Assembly: GCA_005883585.1 (NCBI GenBank)
Contig: VBFD01000004.1
Span: 1-50,660 of the forward strand
Origin: UBA10449 sp005883585
GTDB lineage: Bacteria; Chloroflexota; Dormibacteria; Dormibacterales; Dormibacteraceae
Length of the DNA: 50,660 nt
Reading direction: 5' to 3'
Both the position numbers and the translations under genes were made by a program. Shown here piece after piece: positions 1 through 7,739 of this stretch. The notes below the pieces were generated by a model. The model was not told the DNA's origin, searched no databases, and saw nothing but the letters and a program-made list of their open reading frames with translations. Position 1 is the stretch's first letter; each line of letters begins with the position of its first letter.

Positions 1-108
1 CGCTTCCAGCTGGCTCTCCGATCCGCGCACCCGCGCGTACCACCGGGCAATCGGTCCTTCCATCTCTGGACCCTTGAGTCGCCATCTCCGCGTTTCCATG
101 GTCTGCAT
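1..108 (-). CDS. Class I SAM-dependent methyltransferase, N-terminal fragment (runs off the left edge)
   Basis: Only the first 36 codons are present. The peptide contains EGPIARWYARVRGSESQ, which I recognise as the short N-terminal lead-in of a family of small class I SAM-dependent methyltransferases; the SAM-binding glycine motif would lie outside the window. ATG at 108 is preferred because GGAG lies 8 bases upstream. An in-frame ATG at 114 sits directly against that GGAG, and another lies at 99. The gene diverges from the TetR gene at 218 and shares its operator region, so it is probably the regulated target. The family call rests on a short peptide. Confidence 0.55.
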   Translation of the reverse strand, partial: MQTMETRRWRLKGPEMEGPIARWYARVRGSESQLEA

Positions 109-123
109 CTCCATTTCTCCTTT

Positions 124-190
124 ATCTAACGCCGTTAGGGGCGGTGTTCGAACATAATACCCCTAACGATGTTAGATATACAAGCCCCAC
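124..190. promoter_or_regulatory. Divergent promoter with two TetR-type operators
   Basis: Two palindromes lie between the divergent genes: CTAACGCCGTTAG at 126-138 and CTAACGATGTTAG at 163-175. With their flanks (124-141 and 160-177) they also form one larger inverted repeat. On the minus strand, TTGTAT and TATTAT are separated by 18 bases and the right-hand operator fills the spacer, so a bound dimer would block the methyltransferase promoter. The likely ligand is the adjacent TetR protein (inference). Confidence 0.8.
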
Positions 191-217
191 TAAGAGAAAT
201 AGAGGAGAATCAACGAA

Positions 218-1378
218 TTGGCCCCTGAGGAAGAGCGGCAGCCAGGACTCACCAGGGAGCGCCTGGTCGGCGCGGCCCTCGAGCTGATCGGAGAGGACGG
301 CCTGGAGGGCCTGTCGATGCGGGCGCTGGCCGACAGGCTCGAGGTCAAGGCGGCGTCGCTGTACTGGCACGTTCGGGACCGCCGCGAGCTCATGGAGCTC
401 CTTGCGGAGTCCATCCTGGAGACCGTTCGGCCCCCGCGCGGCCCTTCCGATTGGCGGTCGGCGGTGGTCGACATGGCGGCCGCACTCCGCGAGCGTGTGG
501 ACGCCCAGAAGGACGCCAACCGGATCCTGCTCGAGGTCCCGGAATCCCTGACCGGCAGTGCCGCCTACACGGGGCTGAAGAAGCAGCTCCAGACGGCGGG
601 TCTGCAGCCGGCCGAGGCTACAGATGTCGCGCTGATGGTGATGGTCAACGTCGTGGCCTCGCCCTCGCCGGCCGCAAAGCTCGAGGTCGAAGCCGGTTCA
701 GTCGCCTCGATCGCGATCGACTCAGGATCGCGTGGCGTGCGTGTGCGACCCGGCACCGATATGCAAGGGCTCATCAGGACTGCCCATGACCGGGCCTCGG
801 CAGCGCCCGCCATCGTCAGCGGTGAGCGTGTGGTGGTCCGGCGCCTACGTGGCGTGGGCTATGGCGAGATCGAGTTGAACCCCCGCCACCCCTGGCGTTT
901 CCAGATCCAGGGCGCGACGTGGAACACGGTGCTCGAGGTCGCGGGTCTGGACGTTCGCGGGATCAAGCTCGACAGCGGAGCCGCGAAAGTGGAGTGCTTT
1001 CTGCCGCGGCCGCGAGGCGTGATCCCAATTGAGGTTTCTGGCGGTGTGGTCGGTCTGACCCTTCACCGGCCGCGCGGGGTCGCGGTGGCCGCGGACATCA
1101 GCACTGGGGCAGTGCGCATCAAGCTCGACGACTATGCGGTCAAAGCAGCCGTGACGGACTCGCAGTGGGAAAGCGAAGAAGGCGCAGCCGTTGCCACAGA
1201 TCGATATCAGCTGCGGATCAACGGCGGCGCCGTCCAGGTGAATCTCGATTCGGAGGCGAAAGCAATCGAGCCTGTGAAAGTTGAGGTTCCTGCAGCGGCG
1301 GATGGCGAGTCGGCAGCCGCACTCGAGATCCTCCTCGACGGAGTCGAAAACCGCGTGCGCGGCCGCCATTCTGGATAG
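218..1378 (+). CDS. TetR-family regulator with a large beta-rich C-terminal extension
   Basis: The first ~70 residues are a TetR HTH (TRERLVGAALELIGEDG, then SMRALADRLEV and SLYWHVRDRREL). A helical segment follows to about residue 165, where a normal TetR protein of ~200 residues would end. The remaining ~200 residues alternate short beta strands and glycine turns (for example GIKLDSGAAKVECFL and ADISTGAVRIKLD), resembling repetitive beta-solenoid or toastrack-like domains. The start is TTG at 218, with GAGGAG about 9 bases upstream. The gene faces the methyltransferase across two operators, so autoregulation is likely. The function of the extension is unknown. Confidence 0.8.
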   Translation: MAPEEERQPGLTRERLVGAALELIGEDGLEGLSMRALADRLEVKAASLYWHVRDRRELMELLAESILETVRPPRGPSDWRSAVVDMAAALRERVDAQKDANRILLEVPESLTGSAAYTGLKKQLQTAGLQPAEATDVALMVMVNVVASPSPAAKLEVEAGSVASIAIDSGSRGVRVRPGTDMQGLIRTAHDRASAAPAIVSGERVVVRRLRGVGYGEIELNPRHPWRFQIQGATWNTVLEVAGLDVRGIKLDSGAAKVECFLPRPRGVIPIEVSGGVVGLTLHRPRGVAVAADISTGAVRIKLDDYAVKAAVTDSQWESEEGAAVATDRYQLRINGGAVQVNLDSEAKAIEPVKVEVPAAADGESAAALEILLDGVENRVRGRHSG

Positions 1379-1382
1379 GCGC

Positions 1383-1862
1383 GTGTTCTCCGCCCCCACG
1401 TCCACCGACCTGCCGTACGTCATCGCTGCTGCGCTGATCGGAGTCGTCCTCATCGCCGCGGCGATCGCTCAGCTGCGAGCTGACAAGTCAAATCGGTCGG
1501 CCGAGGAGCTTAGCAACCGACGCCGGAACTACTTCCCCTTTGCGTTGGTGCTCGGCATTGCCATCTTTCTGATTCCCGACGTGGTCGACGAGACCATTCC
1601 GTCGCACCACATCGACGAATACATCGACTACACGCTTGGCGCACTGGCGGCGATCTGGCTGTTCTGGCCAGGGCTGCGATTTCGGCCGATCAACATCTGG
1701 CCCCTGATCGCGGGCATTGCCCTCATCACCAACCTGTCGGCGATCGTCATCGAACGCGCGGAGATCGACGATGTTGGGGGCGACATCCTGACCTCGAGCC
1801 TAATGCTGATCGGAATCGCCATCCAGCTCTATCGATTGCGCCGCGTCGACCGCTTGGCTTGA
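1383..1862 (+). CDS. Small integral membrane protein, unknown function
   Basis: About 159 residues starting at GTG 1383, four bases after the TetR stop, preceded by a weak GGATAGG. Roughly five hydrophobic segments are visible: PYVIAAALIGVVLIAAAIA, FPFALVLGIAIFLIPDVV, the TLGALAAIWLFW region, IWPLIAGIALITNLSAIV and a C-terminal helix. No catalytic motif is recognised. Spacing suggests co-transcription with the TetR gene. The frame is also open further upstream, so the start is inferred. Confidence 0.6.
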   Translation: MFSAPTSTDLPYVIAAALIGVVLIAAAIAQLRADKSNRSAEELSNRRRNYFPFALVLGIAIFLIPDVVDETIPSHHIDEYIDYTLGALAAIWLFWPGLRFRPINIWPLIAGIALITNLSAIVIERAEIDDVGGDILTSSLMLIGIAIQLYRLRRVDRLA

Positions 1863-1964
1863 GCTTCAGAGACGGCCTGGTCCCTTGAGCCGGCCTTAAC
1901 AGCCAGGGTTTCGCTGATCGATCCCTGCTCCTAGCCTCCGACTAAAACCCGCTGGAGGCACTGC

Positions 1965-2228
1965 ATGACATTTCTGGCCGCCGACCCTGACATCACGCCG
2001 ATCACGAACCTGATCACGACCTGGATCCATATCGGCCAGGCTCTCGTGGCGTCCATCGGCGCCCTCGCGTTCATCTTCGCGTTCCTGTGGAAGATCACAG
2101 CGGCCGAATCGAAGTCGGCGCTCGCGGCCAAGCAGTGGATCCAGCGCATCGTCGTCGGAACCATCGGCGTGGAGATCGCCGGGTCGCTGGTCGACATCCT
2201 CACCAAATCGGTGCCCGGCAGCCACTGA
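1965..2228 (+). CDS. TrbC/VirB2-like pilin subunit
   Basis: An 87-residue protein with two hydrophobic helices (HIGQALVASIGALAFIFAFLW and WIQRIVVGTIGVEIAGSLVDIL) separated by a short charged loop. This is the size and topology of VirB2/TrbC pilins of type IV secretion systems. GGAGG sits a few bases before the ATG. Its stop overlaps the next start (TGATG), and the next gene is VirB6/TrbL-like, which supports the call. There is no long cleavable leader as in classical VirB2. A generic two-helix membrane protein remains possible. Confidence 0.6.
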   Translation: MTFLAADPDITPITNLITTWIHIGQALVASIGALAFIFAFLWKITAAESKSALAAKQWIQRIVVGTIGVEIAGSLVDILTKSVPGSH

Positions 2229-3130
2229 TGGATCCGGGGCAGGTGCTGGGTGAGCTCCAGAATCTCGTCATTCAGTTGACCGGAATCGCCACCGTCCTGT
2301 TTCCGTTCGCGCACCCGAATCTCATCGTCAAGTCGATGCTCCACGACAGCGTGGGGCTGGTCCTCAACGTTTGGTTTCGGTTCATCCTGCAAACGACCGA
2401 CTTCGAATCGACCCGCGATTTCACCGCTAACGCGACCATCCAGGCCTTCGAGCCCAAGGTGCAGCTCGTCGCCAACGCTGCGCTCGTGGTCGTGGCCGTG
2501 TGGGCGTCCTACCGGATCATGTGGGGGCACGGCCTGCGCAGCCTGTACACGGCGCGGATTCTGCTGCCGCGGCTGCTCATGTCCGTGGTTCTCGTCAACT
2601 TCGCGCTGCCGCTCATGCAGGCTGTCGTCGACGCCAGCAACGTGGCGAGCGACACCATCTACAAGTTCGGGACCATCCCCGACATGGGGGTCTGGTGGAA
2701 CGGGATCGGGCTCGAGTCGATAGCGGATCTGCCGCAGATCCTCACGACTGCTGCGCTGGTCAGCGGTTACGACGTGCTCGCCGTCGTATACGTCATTCGG
2801 TACACGATCCTCGTCGTCCTCGCCATCACGGCTCCGCTCGCGGGCCTCTTGTTCACGCTGCCCGAGACGCATCACATGGCCAAGCAATGGAGCTCACTGT
2901 TCATGACCAACCTGTTGATGCAGCCCGCGCAGCTGTTTGTGCTCGCGATCGGCTTCGCGATCGAAAACAACGGGTTGACGCCGGTCCACCACCTCTTCGC
3001 GTTGGCGACGTTGCTCGTGTTGTTCAAGGTGCCGGGAGCGCTGGGCGGATCTGAGAAGGTCGCGCACAAGCTGGAAACAACGGTCAAGGCCGGATTCAAA
3101 ATGGCCGAGCACGCAATCGTTCACGCGTGA
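2228..3130 (+). CDS. VirB6/TrbL-like polytopic membrane protein of a type IV secretion-like complex
   Basis: 300 residues from ATG 2228, overlapping the previous stop by one base. At least six hydrophobic helices are visible, including QLVANAALVVVAVWASYRIMW, LLMSVVLVNFALPLMQAV and YTILVVLAITAPLAGLLF. The long periplasmic-like segment, central helix cluster and APLAGLLFTLPET loop recall TrbL/VirB6 channel proteins. The tail (KVAHKLETTVKAGFKMAEHA) is amphipathic. Tight coupling to the pilin-like gene and the M23 peptidase supports a shared envelope complex. VirB4, VirB11 and VirD4 ATPases are not in the window. Confidence 0.6.
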   Translation: MDPGQVLGELQNLVIQLTGIATVLFPFAHPNLIVKSMLHDSVGLVLNVWFRFILQTTDFESTRDFTANATIQAFEPKVQLVANAALVVVAVWASYRIMWGHGLRSLYTARILLPRLLMSVVLVNFALPLMQAVVDASNVASDTIYKFGTIPDMGVWWNGIGLESIADLPQILTTAALVSGYDVLAVVYVIRYTILVVLAITAPLAGLLFTLPETHHMAKQWSSLFMTNLLMQPAQLFVLAIGFAIENNGLTPVHHLFALATLLVLFKVPGALGGSEKVAHKLETTVKAGFKMAEHAIVHA

Positions 3131-3621
3131 TGGCGCTGCGGATTGCGGCCATCGGCGTCGCTGCTCTGCTGGTGTGGACGGTGGCGGCGTCGCGTGTCGC
3201 GGGCCAGCAGCGGCTTCCGCTTCACGCCATCGTGCCTGGCGCGGTCGAGACGCTTCCGTTCGGGTGCACATCGTTCGCCCTGGAGCCGTTCGATCCCTTC
3301 TGCCCCGGCCTTCACATCCACACCGGCGTCGACCTGGCTGCCCCGGCCGGCACACCGGTGCTGGCGGCCACAACGGGGATCGCAAACGCGGGGTTCGATC
3401 CGGGGCGAGCCGGCATCTACGTGGCCGTGTCGGTCGACAGCCACGTCCGGCTGCTCTACTGCCATCTCTGGCGCGTGCATGTGGCGCCCGGGCAGTTGGT
3501 CACACCTGGACAGGTCATTGGCGAAGTGGGGGCGACTGGGATGACGACTGGCGCTCATCTGCATCTCGAGGTCCAGATGGATGGCCGTGCGGTCGACCCG
3601 GCGACGTGGCTCGCGTCTTAA
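3130..3621 (+). CDS. M23-family (LytM) metallopeptidase, exported
   Basis: 163 residues starting at ATG 3130, which overlaps the preceding TGA; GTG 3127 is an alternative. An N-terminal hydrophobic signal or anchor (ALRIAAIGVAALLVWTVAA) is followed by a LytM domain. Zinc ligands are visible: H64 and D68 in HTGVD, and H143 and H145 in GAHLHLE. The family cuts peptidoglycan peptide bridges. Here it could open the wall for the VirB2/VirB6-like complex, as lytic enzymes do in conjugation systems (inference). At ~160 residues it is little more than signal plus catalytic domain. Confidence 0.85.
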   Translation: MALRIAAIGVAALLVWTVAASRVAGQQRLPLHAIVPGAVETLPFGCTSFALEPFDPFCPGLHIHTGVDLAAPAGTPVLAATTGIANAGFDPGRAGIYVAVSVDSHVRLLYCHLWRVHVAPGQLVTPGQVIGEVGATGMTTGAHLHLEVQMDGRAVDPATWLAS

Positions 3622-3685
3622 CAGGCGGGGTTGGCGAGGGGACGTTGGGCTTCTACGCTCGATTCAAATTCATGGAGGTTTCGGA

Positions 3686-4036
3686 ATGATCAACAAAGTG
3701 ATACTCGTCGGCAACCTGACAGCGGACCCCGATGTCCGCGCCACGCCAAAGGGCGTCTACGTCGCCAACCTGCGCCTGGCGACGAACACGTACATGGGCA
3801 AGGACGACAACGGCAACGCCAAACAGTCGACGGAGTTCCATCACCTGGTGCTCTTCGGGAGGCCGGCCGAGGTGGCGGGCGAGTTCCTCCGCAAGGGCCG
3901 GCAGATCTACGTCGAAGGCCGACTGCAGACCAGCTCCTGGGACGACGCCACCACGGGTGTGAAGAAGTACCGCACTGAGGTGATCGTCGACACGATGCAG
4001 ATGCTTGGCGCCAAGCCACAGGAGGCCGCGGCCTAG
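3686..4036 (+). CDS. ssb: Single-stranded DNA-binding protein, short form
   Basis: 116 residues with a complete OB fold: MINKVILVGNLTADPDVR at the start, then FHHLVLFGRPAEVAGEFLRKG and QIYVEGRLQTSSW. GGAGG lies 8 bases before ATG 3686. The protein ends at KPQEAAA straight after the OB fold. It lacks the flexible linker and the acidic DDDIPF-like tip that replicative SSBs use to recruit partners, so it looks like an accessory SSB of the kind found on mobile elements and phages. It follows the M23 gene by 64 bases and may belong to the same transfer-like block. Confidence 0.92.
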   Translation: MINKVILVGNLTADPDVRATPKGVYVANLRLATNTYMGKDDNGNAKQSTEFHHLVLFGRPAEVAGEFLRKGRQIYVEGRLQTSSWDDATTGVKKYRTEVIVDTMQMLGAKPQEAAA

Positions 4037-4677
4037 CTGCCCACTGCCAGTGACAGCACTAGCAGGGCCTGGCCCGCCTGGTACATCACGATGTTGACCG
4101 GCTGACCCCAGCGCACCGGCTTGACGAACCGATACCACGCGAAGATCACGTCCGAGAAGAAAAAGAGCAATCCGCCCGCGGCCGCGACCAGGTTGCCGCT
4201 GGCGGTGGCGCTCACGGTCATCAGCGAGATCACGACGGCGTAAGCGATGACCGGGTTGCGGAGGTGGGCTCGTCCTCCGCTCTCAACAGCGGTCAGCACC
4301 CGGCGTAAGTAGAGGCCGGCCGTGACCGCGACGATGATCAAGCCGGCGACCAGACCGACCACGGCAAAACCTGCGAACCGAAAGCCAGCAGCGTAGGCAA
4401 GGTGGCCGGCCAGAAAAGCCGCGATGCCTGGAATCAGAAAGTCGTCGGGGAGCATGAGAAAGACGTCGCCGGCAAGGCCAAGCACGAGCGCGACCACGAA
4501 CAGGGCTCGCTCGCCTTGACTCGCCGGGCGCAGCAGCAGCGCCGCTGCGATCAACAGCACCATGACGGCCGGCTTGGTGGCGTATTCGAGGCGCTTGTCG
4601 TGTCGCAGGATCGCAGCCACGTCCCCTGCCGAGGCGATAGCAGCGACCGCGAAGGCACCCAAGGCCGGCGTGTTCAT
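4033..4677 (-). CDS. Lysoplasmalogenase, YhhN/TMEM86 family
   Basis: 214 residues with about eight hydrophobic helices throughout. Family hallmarks are present: LVLGLAGDVFLMLPDDFLIPGIAAFLAGHLAYAAGF (split across helices) and, near the C-terminus, GGLLFFFSDVIFAW. YhhN/TMEM86 enzymes hydrolyse the vinyl-ether bond of lysoplasmalogens in the membrane. The 3' end overlaps that of ssb by four bases, so the genes converge. Family assignment is firm; the substrate here is inferred. Confidence 0.85.
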   Translation of the reverse strand: MNTPALGAFAVAAIASAGDVAAILRHDKRLEYATKPAVMVLLIAAALLLRPASQGERALFVVALVLGLAGDVFLMLPDDFLIPGIAAFLAGHLAYAAGFRFAGFAVVGLVAGLIIVAVTAGLYLRRVLTAVESGGRAHLRNPVIAYAVVISLMTVSATASGNLVAAAGGLLFFFSDVIFAWYRFVKPVRWGQPVNIVMYQAGQALLVLSLAVGS

Positions 4678-4736
4678 GGCGTGAGCATCATCACCCGCCT
4701 TGCAGACAGGGGTACGTGGGCGTAATGATGTAATCC

Positions 4737-5243
4737 ATGACTGAGGACATCGGCGCCTGGTTCGCCGGGCGCCTGCCCAAGACCTGGTTCGCCCGCCCGC
4801 CCGAGGTCACCTCCGACAGCGAGGAGATCCTGGTCGTGGGCGAGCTGCCCGACGTCGAGCTGGCGGCCGGCACCGCGCCCGAGGCCCGCGAGGCGGCGCG
4901 GGTGGCCAGGATCGACCGCTTCCGCGAGGAGACTCGGGAAGAGCGAGTCAAGATCGCCCGCGAAGCCGAGCGCCGGTTCCGGCGTAAGGTCGCGTGGGGC
5001 GCCCGCTGCGGGGATGAGACCAGAGTGTTCACCACCCTCAGCCTCCCCGTGATGACGAGGCTGCGGATGCCCGAGCGGGCGGTCCTCGACACCCTGGTGG
5101 CAGGCGGAGTCGCCCGCAGCCGAAGCGATGCACTGGCCTGGTGCGTTCGCCTGGTCGGGATGCACCAGTCCGATTGGATCAGCGGCTTGCGGGAGGCGCT
5201 GGTCAAGGTCGACGAGGTGCGCAACAAGGGCCCCCTGAACTAG
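4737..5243 (+). CDS. Conserved hypothetical protein with C-terminal ribbon-helix-helix-like region
   Basis: 168 residues. The N-terminus (GAWFAGRLPKTWFARPPEV, then EEILVVGELPDVEL) matches a hypothetical family I recall from actinobacterial and chloroflexotal genomes. Residues ~45-85 are strongly charged and helical. The C-terminus reads FTTLSLPVMTRLRMPERAV followed by GVARSRSDALAWCVRLVG: a beta strand and two helices, as in RHH proteins that recognise DNA. TAATGA about 10 bases before the ATG, with no Shine-Dalgarno, suggests a leaderless message. A DNA-binding role is inference. Confidence 0.65.
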   Translation: MTEDIGAWFAGRLPKTWFARPPEVTSDSEEILVVGELPDVELAAGTAPEAREAARVARIDRFREETREERVKIAREAERRFRRKVAWGARCGDETRVFTTLSLPVMTRLRMPERAVLDTLVAGGVARSRSDALAWCVRLVGMHQSDWISGLREALVKVDEVRNKGPLN

Positions 5244-5245
5244 CC

Positions 5246-5260
5246 CGATCAGCCTGATCG
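5246..5260. promoter_or_regulatory. Perfect 15-bp palindrome upstream of the FAD oxidoreductase
   Basis: CGATCAG-C-CTGATCG is a perfect inverted repeat with one central base, 3 bases after the stop of the RHH-like gene and about 40 bases before the next start. No T-tract follows, so an operator is more likely than a terminator. The RHH-like neighbour is a candidate ligand (inference). Confidence 0.5.
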
Positions 5261-5299
5261 CAATTTCCGAACTGAAGCGGCGTCGGGACCGTTGATACT

Positions 5300-6670
5300 G
5301 TGCGCGACTTGGGTGCCAGGAACGGACATCAGCACGCTGTGATCATCGGCGCCGGCCCGGCCGGGCTGACGGCTTCGTACGAGCTGATGAAGCACGGCAT
5401 TCCCAGCACCGTGATCGAGAAGGACCCGACCTACGTGGGCGGCCTTGCGCGCACGGTCGAGCACAAGGGCTACCGATTCGACATCGGCGGGCATCGCTTC
5501 TTTTCTAAGAACCAGGAGGTCGAGGACCTGTGGACCGAGATCCTCGGCCCGGAAATGCTGACTCGCGGCCGGTTGTCGCGGATCTACTACCGCGGCCGCT
5601 ACTTCGCCTATCCAATCAAGGCGGCCAACGCGCTGTGGAACCTGGGACCAATCGAGGCGGTCCGCTGCATGGCCAGCTACGCGAAGGCGCGGATCACGCC
5701 GGTCAAGGACCCGCGGAGCTTCGAGGACTGGACCCGAAACCAGTTCGGCTGGCGGCTCTACAACATCTTCTTCAAGACGTACACAGAGAAGGTATGGGGG
5801 ATCAGCACCAAAGAGCTGTCCGCGGACTGGGCGGCCCAGCGCATCAAAAGCCTCGGTGACAAGGGCCAGCCGGTGTTGATGGGCCGGACCGTCGACCGCA
5901 TCATGCACGACCATGGTCGCGTCACCTCGGTGATCACGAAAACAGTCTCAGGCGAAGTCGAGGAGCACAGGGGCAGCGACTTCGTCTCGAGCATGCCCAT
6001 TCGCGAGCTGGTGTCGCGCCTGGACCCGCCCCCGCCGGACACCGTGCGCAAGGCAGCCGACAGTCTTGGCTATCGCGACTTCATCAGCGTGGCCGTAATG
6101 ATCGACCGCGCCGATGTGTTTCCAGACAACTGGATCTACGTCCATGATCCGACCGTCAAGGTCGGGCGCATCCAGAACTTCAAGAACTGGAGTCCCGACA
6201 TGGTGCCCGACCAGAGCAAGACGTGTCTGGGCCTCGAGTATTTCTGCTTCGAGGGCGATGGGCTGTGGACTTCCAGCGACGACGCGCTCATCGAGCGCGC
6301 GCGCAACGAGCTCGCCCAGCTGGGCATATGTCAGCCCGCCGAGGTTTTCGACGGCGTGGTGGTCAGGCAGCGCAAGGCGTACCCCGTGTACGACGACAGG
6401 TACGAGACCCATGTCGGCGTGGTGCGCGACTACATTCGCGCCCACCTGACGAACCTTCACCTGGCCGGGCGCAACGGCATGCACAAGTACAACAACCAGG
6501 ACCACTCGATGATGACCGCGCTGCTGGTCGCCAGGAACATCGCGAATGGCGGCGGCCTCGACCCCTGGAAGGTCAACGCCGATGCTGTGTACCACGAGGA
6601 AGTTCGAGTGGGTGAAAAGGACCTGTCAGGGCGCCAGGTCCCCGAACGGGTCGCCGGGTCGGCGCGCTAG
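5300..6670 (+). CDS. FAD-dependent amine-oxidase/protoporphyrinogen-oxidase-like oxidoreductase
   Basis: 456 residues. The N-terminal Rossmann FAD-binding motif AVIIGAGPAGLTASYELMK is followed by an acidic residue (VIEKD) that binds the ribose, then GGLARTVEHKGYRFDIGGHRF, typical of the phytoene desaturase/UDP-galactopyranose mutase-like group. The C-terminal FAD motif is AGRNGMHKYNNQDHSMMTA. Close relatives are often found in cell-surface glycan loci, but no glycosyltransferase lies here. GTG 5300 lacks a ribosome site and TGATACT abuts it, so TTG 5309 on a leaderless transcript is a realistic alternative. The substrate is unknown. Confidence 0.85.
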   Translation: MRDLGARNGHQHAVIIGAGPAGLTASYELMKHGIPSTVIEKDPTYVGGLARTVEHKGYRFDIGGHRFFSKNQEVEDLWTEILGPEMLTRGRLSRIYYRGRYFAYPIKAANALWNLGPIEAVRCMASYAKARITPVKDPRSFEDWTRNQFGWRLYNIFFKTYTEKVWGISTKELSADWAAQRIKSLGDKGQPVLMGRTVDRIMHDHGRVTSVITKTVSGEVEEHRGSDFVSSMPIRELVSRLDPPPPDTVRKAADSLGYRDFISVAVMIDRADVFPDNWIYVHDPTVKVGRIQNFKNWSPDMVPDQSKTCLGLEYFCFEGDGLWTSSDDALIERARNELAQLGICQPAEVFDGVVVRQRKAYPVYDDRYETHVGVVRDYIRAHLTNLHLAGRNGMHKYNNQDHSMMTALLVARNIANGGGLDPWKVNADAVYHEEVRVGEKDLSGRQVPERVAGSAR

Positions 6671-6870
6671 ACGGCTTTCTCTCGCGCGAAGTTGGCGGCC
6701 ACCAGGCTCGCAATCGCCAGGACGGAGAACAGGATTGCGTGCGTGGTGTGGTGTGCGGCATGCGTGTCGCTGACCGCGATCTGGAGCACGCCCAGGTAGT
6801 ACAGGACGCCGACGACAAAGAAGACGACTGCCACGACCACAAGACCAAGTGCGAGTGAGTTCGACTTCAC
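6667..6870 (-). CDS. Small two-helix membrane protein
   Basis: 67 residues from GTG 6870, which overlaps the stop of uppP by four bases. Two hydrophobic helices are clear (SLALGLVVVAVVFFVVGVLYYLG and AILFSVLAIASLVAANFA), with a histidine-rich loop SDTHAAHHTTH between them. It is the last gene of a long minus-strand operon and converges with the FAD oxidoreductase with a four-base overlap. Function is unknown; the histidines could bind metal, but nothing else supports that. Confidence 0.6.
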   Translation of the reverse strand: MKSNSLALGLVVVAVVFFVVGVLYYLGVLQIAVSDTHAAHHTTHAILFSVLAIASLVAANFAREKAV

Positions 6871-7739
6871 GCGTGCAACGTTAACAAAACAAGGCTGACC
6901 GCCCCGGCGGCGATGCAGTAGAGGCCATAAGGGTCGAGGCGGCCCGACCGAAAGTAGCGCAAGAGAAATCGCGCGCTCGCGTATGCAGCCACGCCCGATA
7001 GAACCGCAGCCGCGAGATATTCGCCGACCGGCACCCCGCTCGCGAAGAGCTGAGGCACTTCGACGGCGCCCGCGGCAAGAATCACCGGCGTCGCGAGGAG
7101 GAACGAGAAGCGGGCGGCCTCCTGGTGTCGCAGACCGGCCAGCAAGCCGCCGCCGATGGTCACACCCGAGCGCGAGATTCCCGGCAGAAACGCCAGCGCC
7201 TGGCATGCTCCGATGATTGCCGCCGCGCGAAAGCTGATGCGCTCAGCCTGAGCGAAGCTCTGCTCCTGCTCGACTCGTGTTTTGGTGTGCAGCGCCGCGC
7301 GCCGCTCCGCCCGCCGCCTCAGCGTCTCGAACCCCAAGAGGAGAATGCCGTTGACGATAAGAAACCCGGCCGCCACGTACGGACTGGCGAAAAGGGACTT
7401 GATGCGGGTCTCGAAATAGACCCCGAGGATTCCCGCTGGGATCGTGCCCGTCAGCAGCAGCATCGCGAGTCGCTCCGGCTCGGTGGTGATGCGGCCGCGA
7501 ACTGCCGCGGTGAAGAACCCACGGATGATGGCGACCCACTCGACCCGATACAGCACGAGCAGCGCGCCGGCCGTGCCCAGGTGAAGCAGCACCAGGAAGG
7601 GGACGAACGTCGGGTCGGACTGTTTGAAGCTCCAGTGGAGCAGGCTCGGGATGATCACCGAGTGGCCGAGCGACGAAACCGGGAACAGCTCGGTCGCGCC
7701 CTGGAGCAGGCCTATGAACAGCGCCTGCGGAAACGACAC
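6867..7739 (-). CDS. uppP: Undecaprenyl-diphosphatase UppP (BacA)
   Basis: 290 residues, multi-pass membrane protein. It recycles the lipid carrier C55-PP to C55-P for peptidoglycan synthesis. Both family signatures are present: LQGATELFPVSSLGHS at residues ~11-26 (with the essential glutamate) and LPGISRSGVTIGGGL in the second half (with the SRSG motif). The insertion of charged residues after residue ~135 (ETLRRRAERRAALHTKTRVE) is a cytoplasmic loop. The start GTG 7739 follows the upstream stop with no gap, which implies translational coupling. Confidence 0.95.
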   Translation of the reverse strand: MSFPQALFIGLLQGATELFPVSSLGHSVIIPSLLHWSFKQSDPTFVPFLVLLHLGTAGALLVLYRVEWVAIIRGFFTAAVRGRITTEPERLAMLLLTGTIPAGILGVYFETRIKSLFASPYVAAGFLIVNGILLLGFETLRRRAERRAALHTKTRVEQEQSFAQAERISFRAAAIIGACQALAFLPGISRSGVTIGGGLLAGLRHQEAARFSFLLATPVILAAGAVEVPQLFASGVPVGEYLAAAVLSGVAAYASARFLLRYFRSGRLDPYGLYCIAAGAVSLVLLTLHA

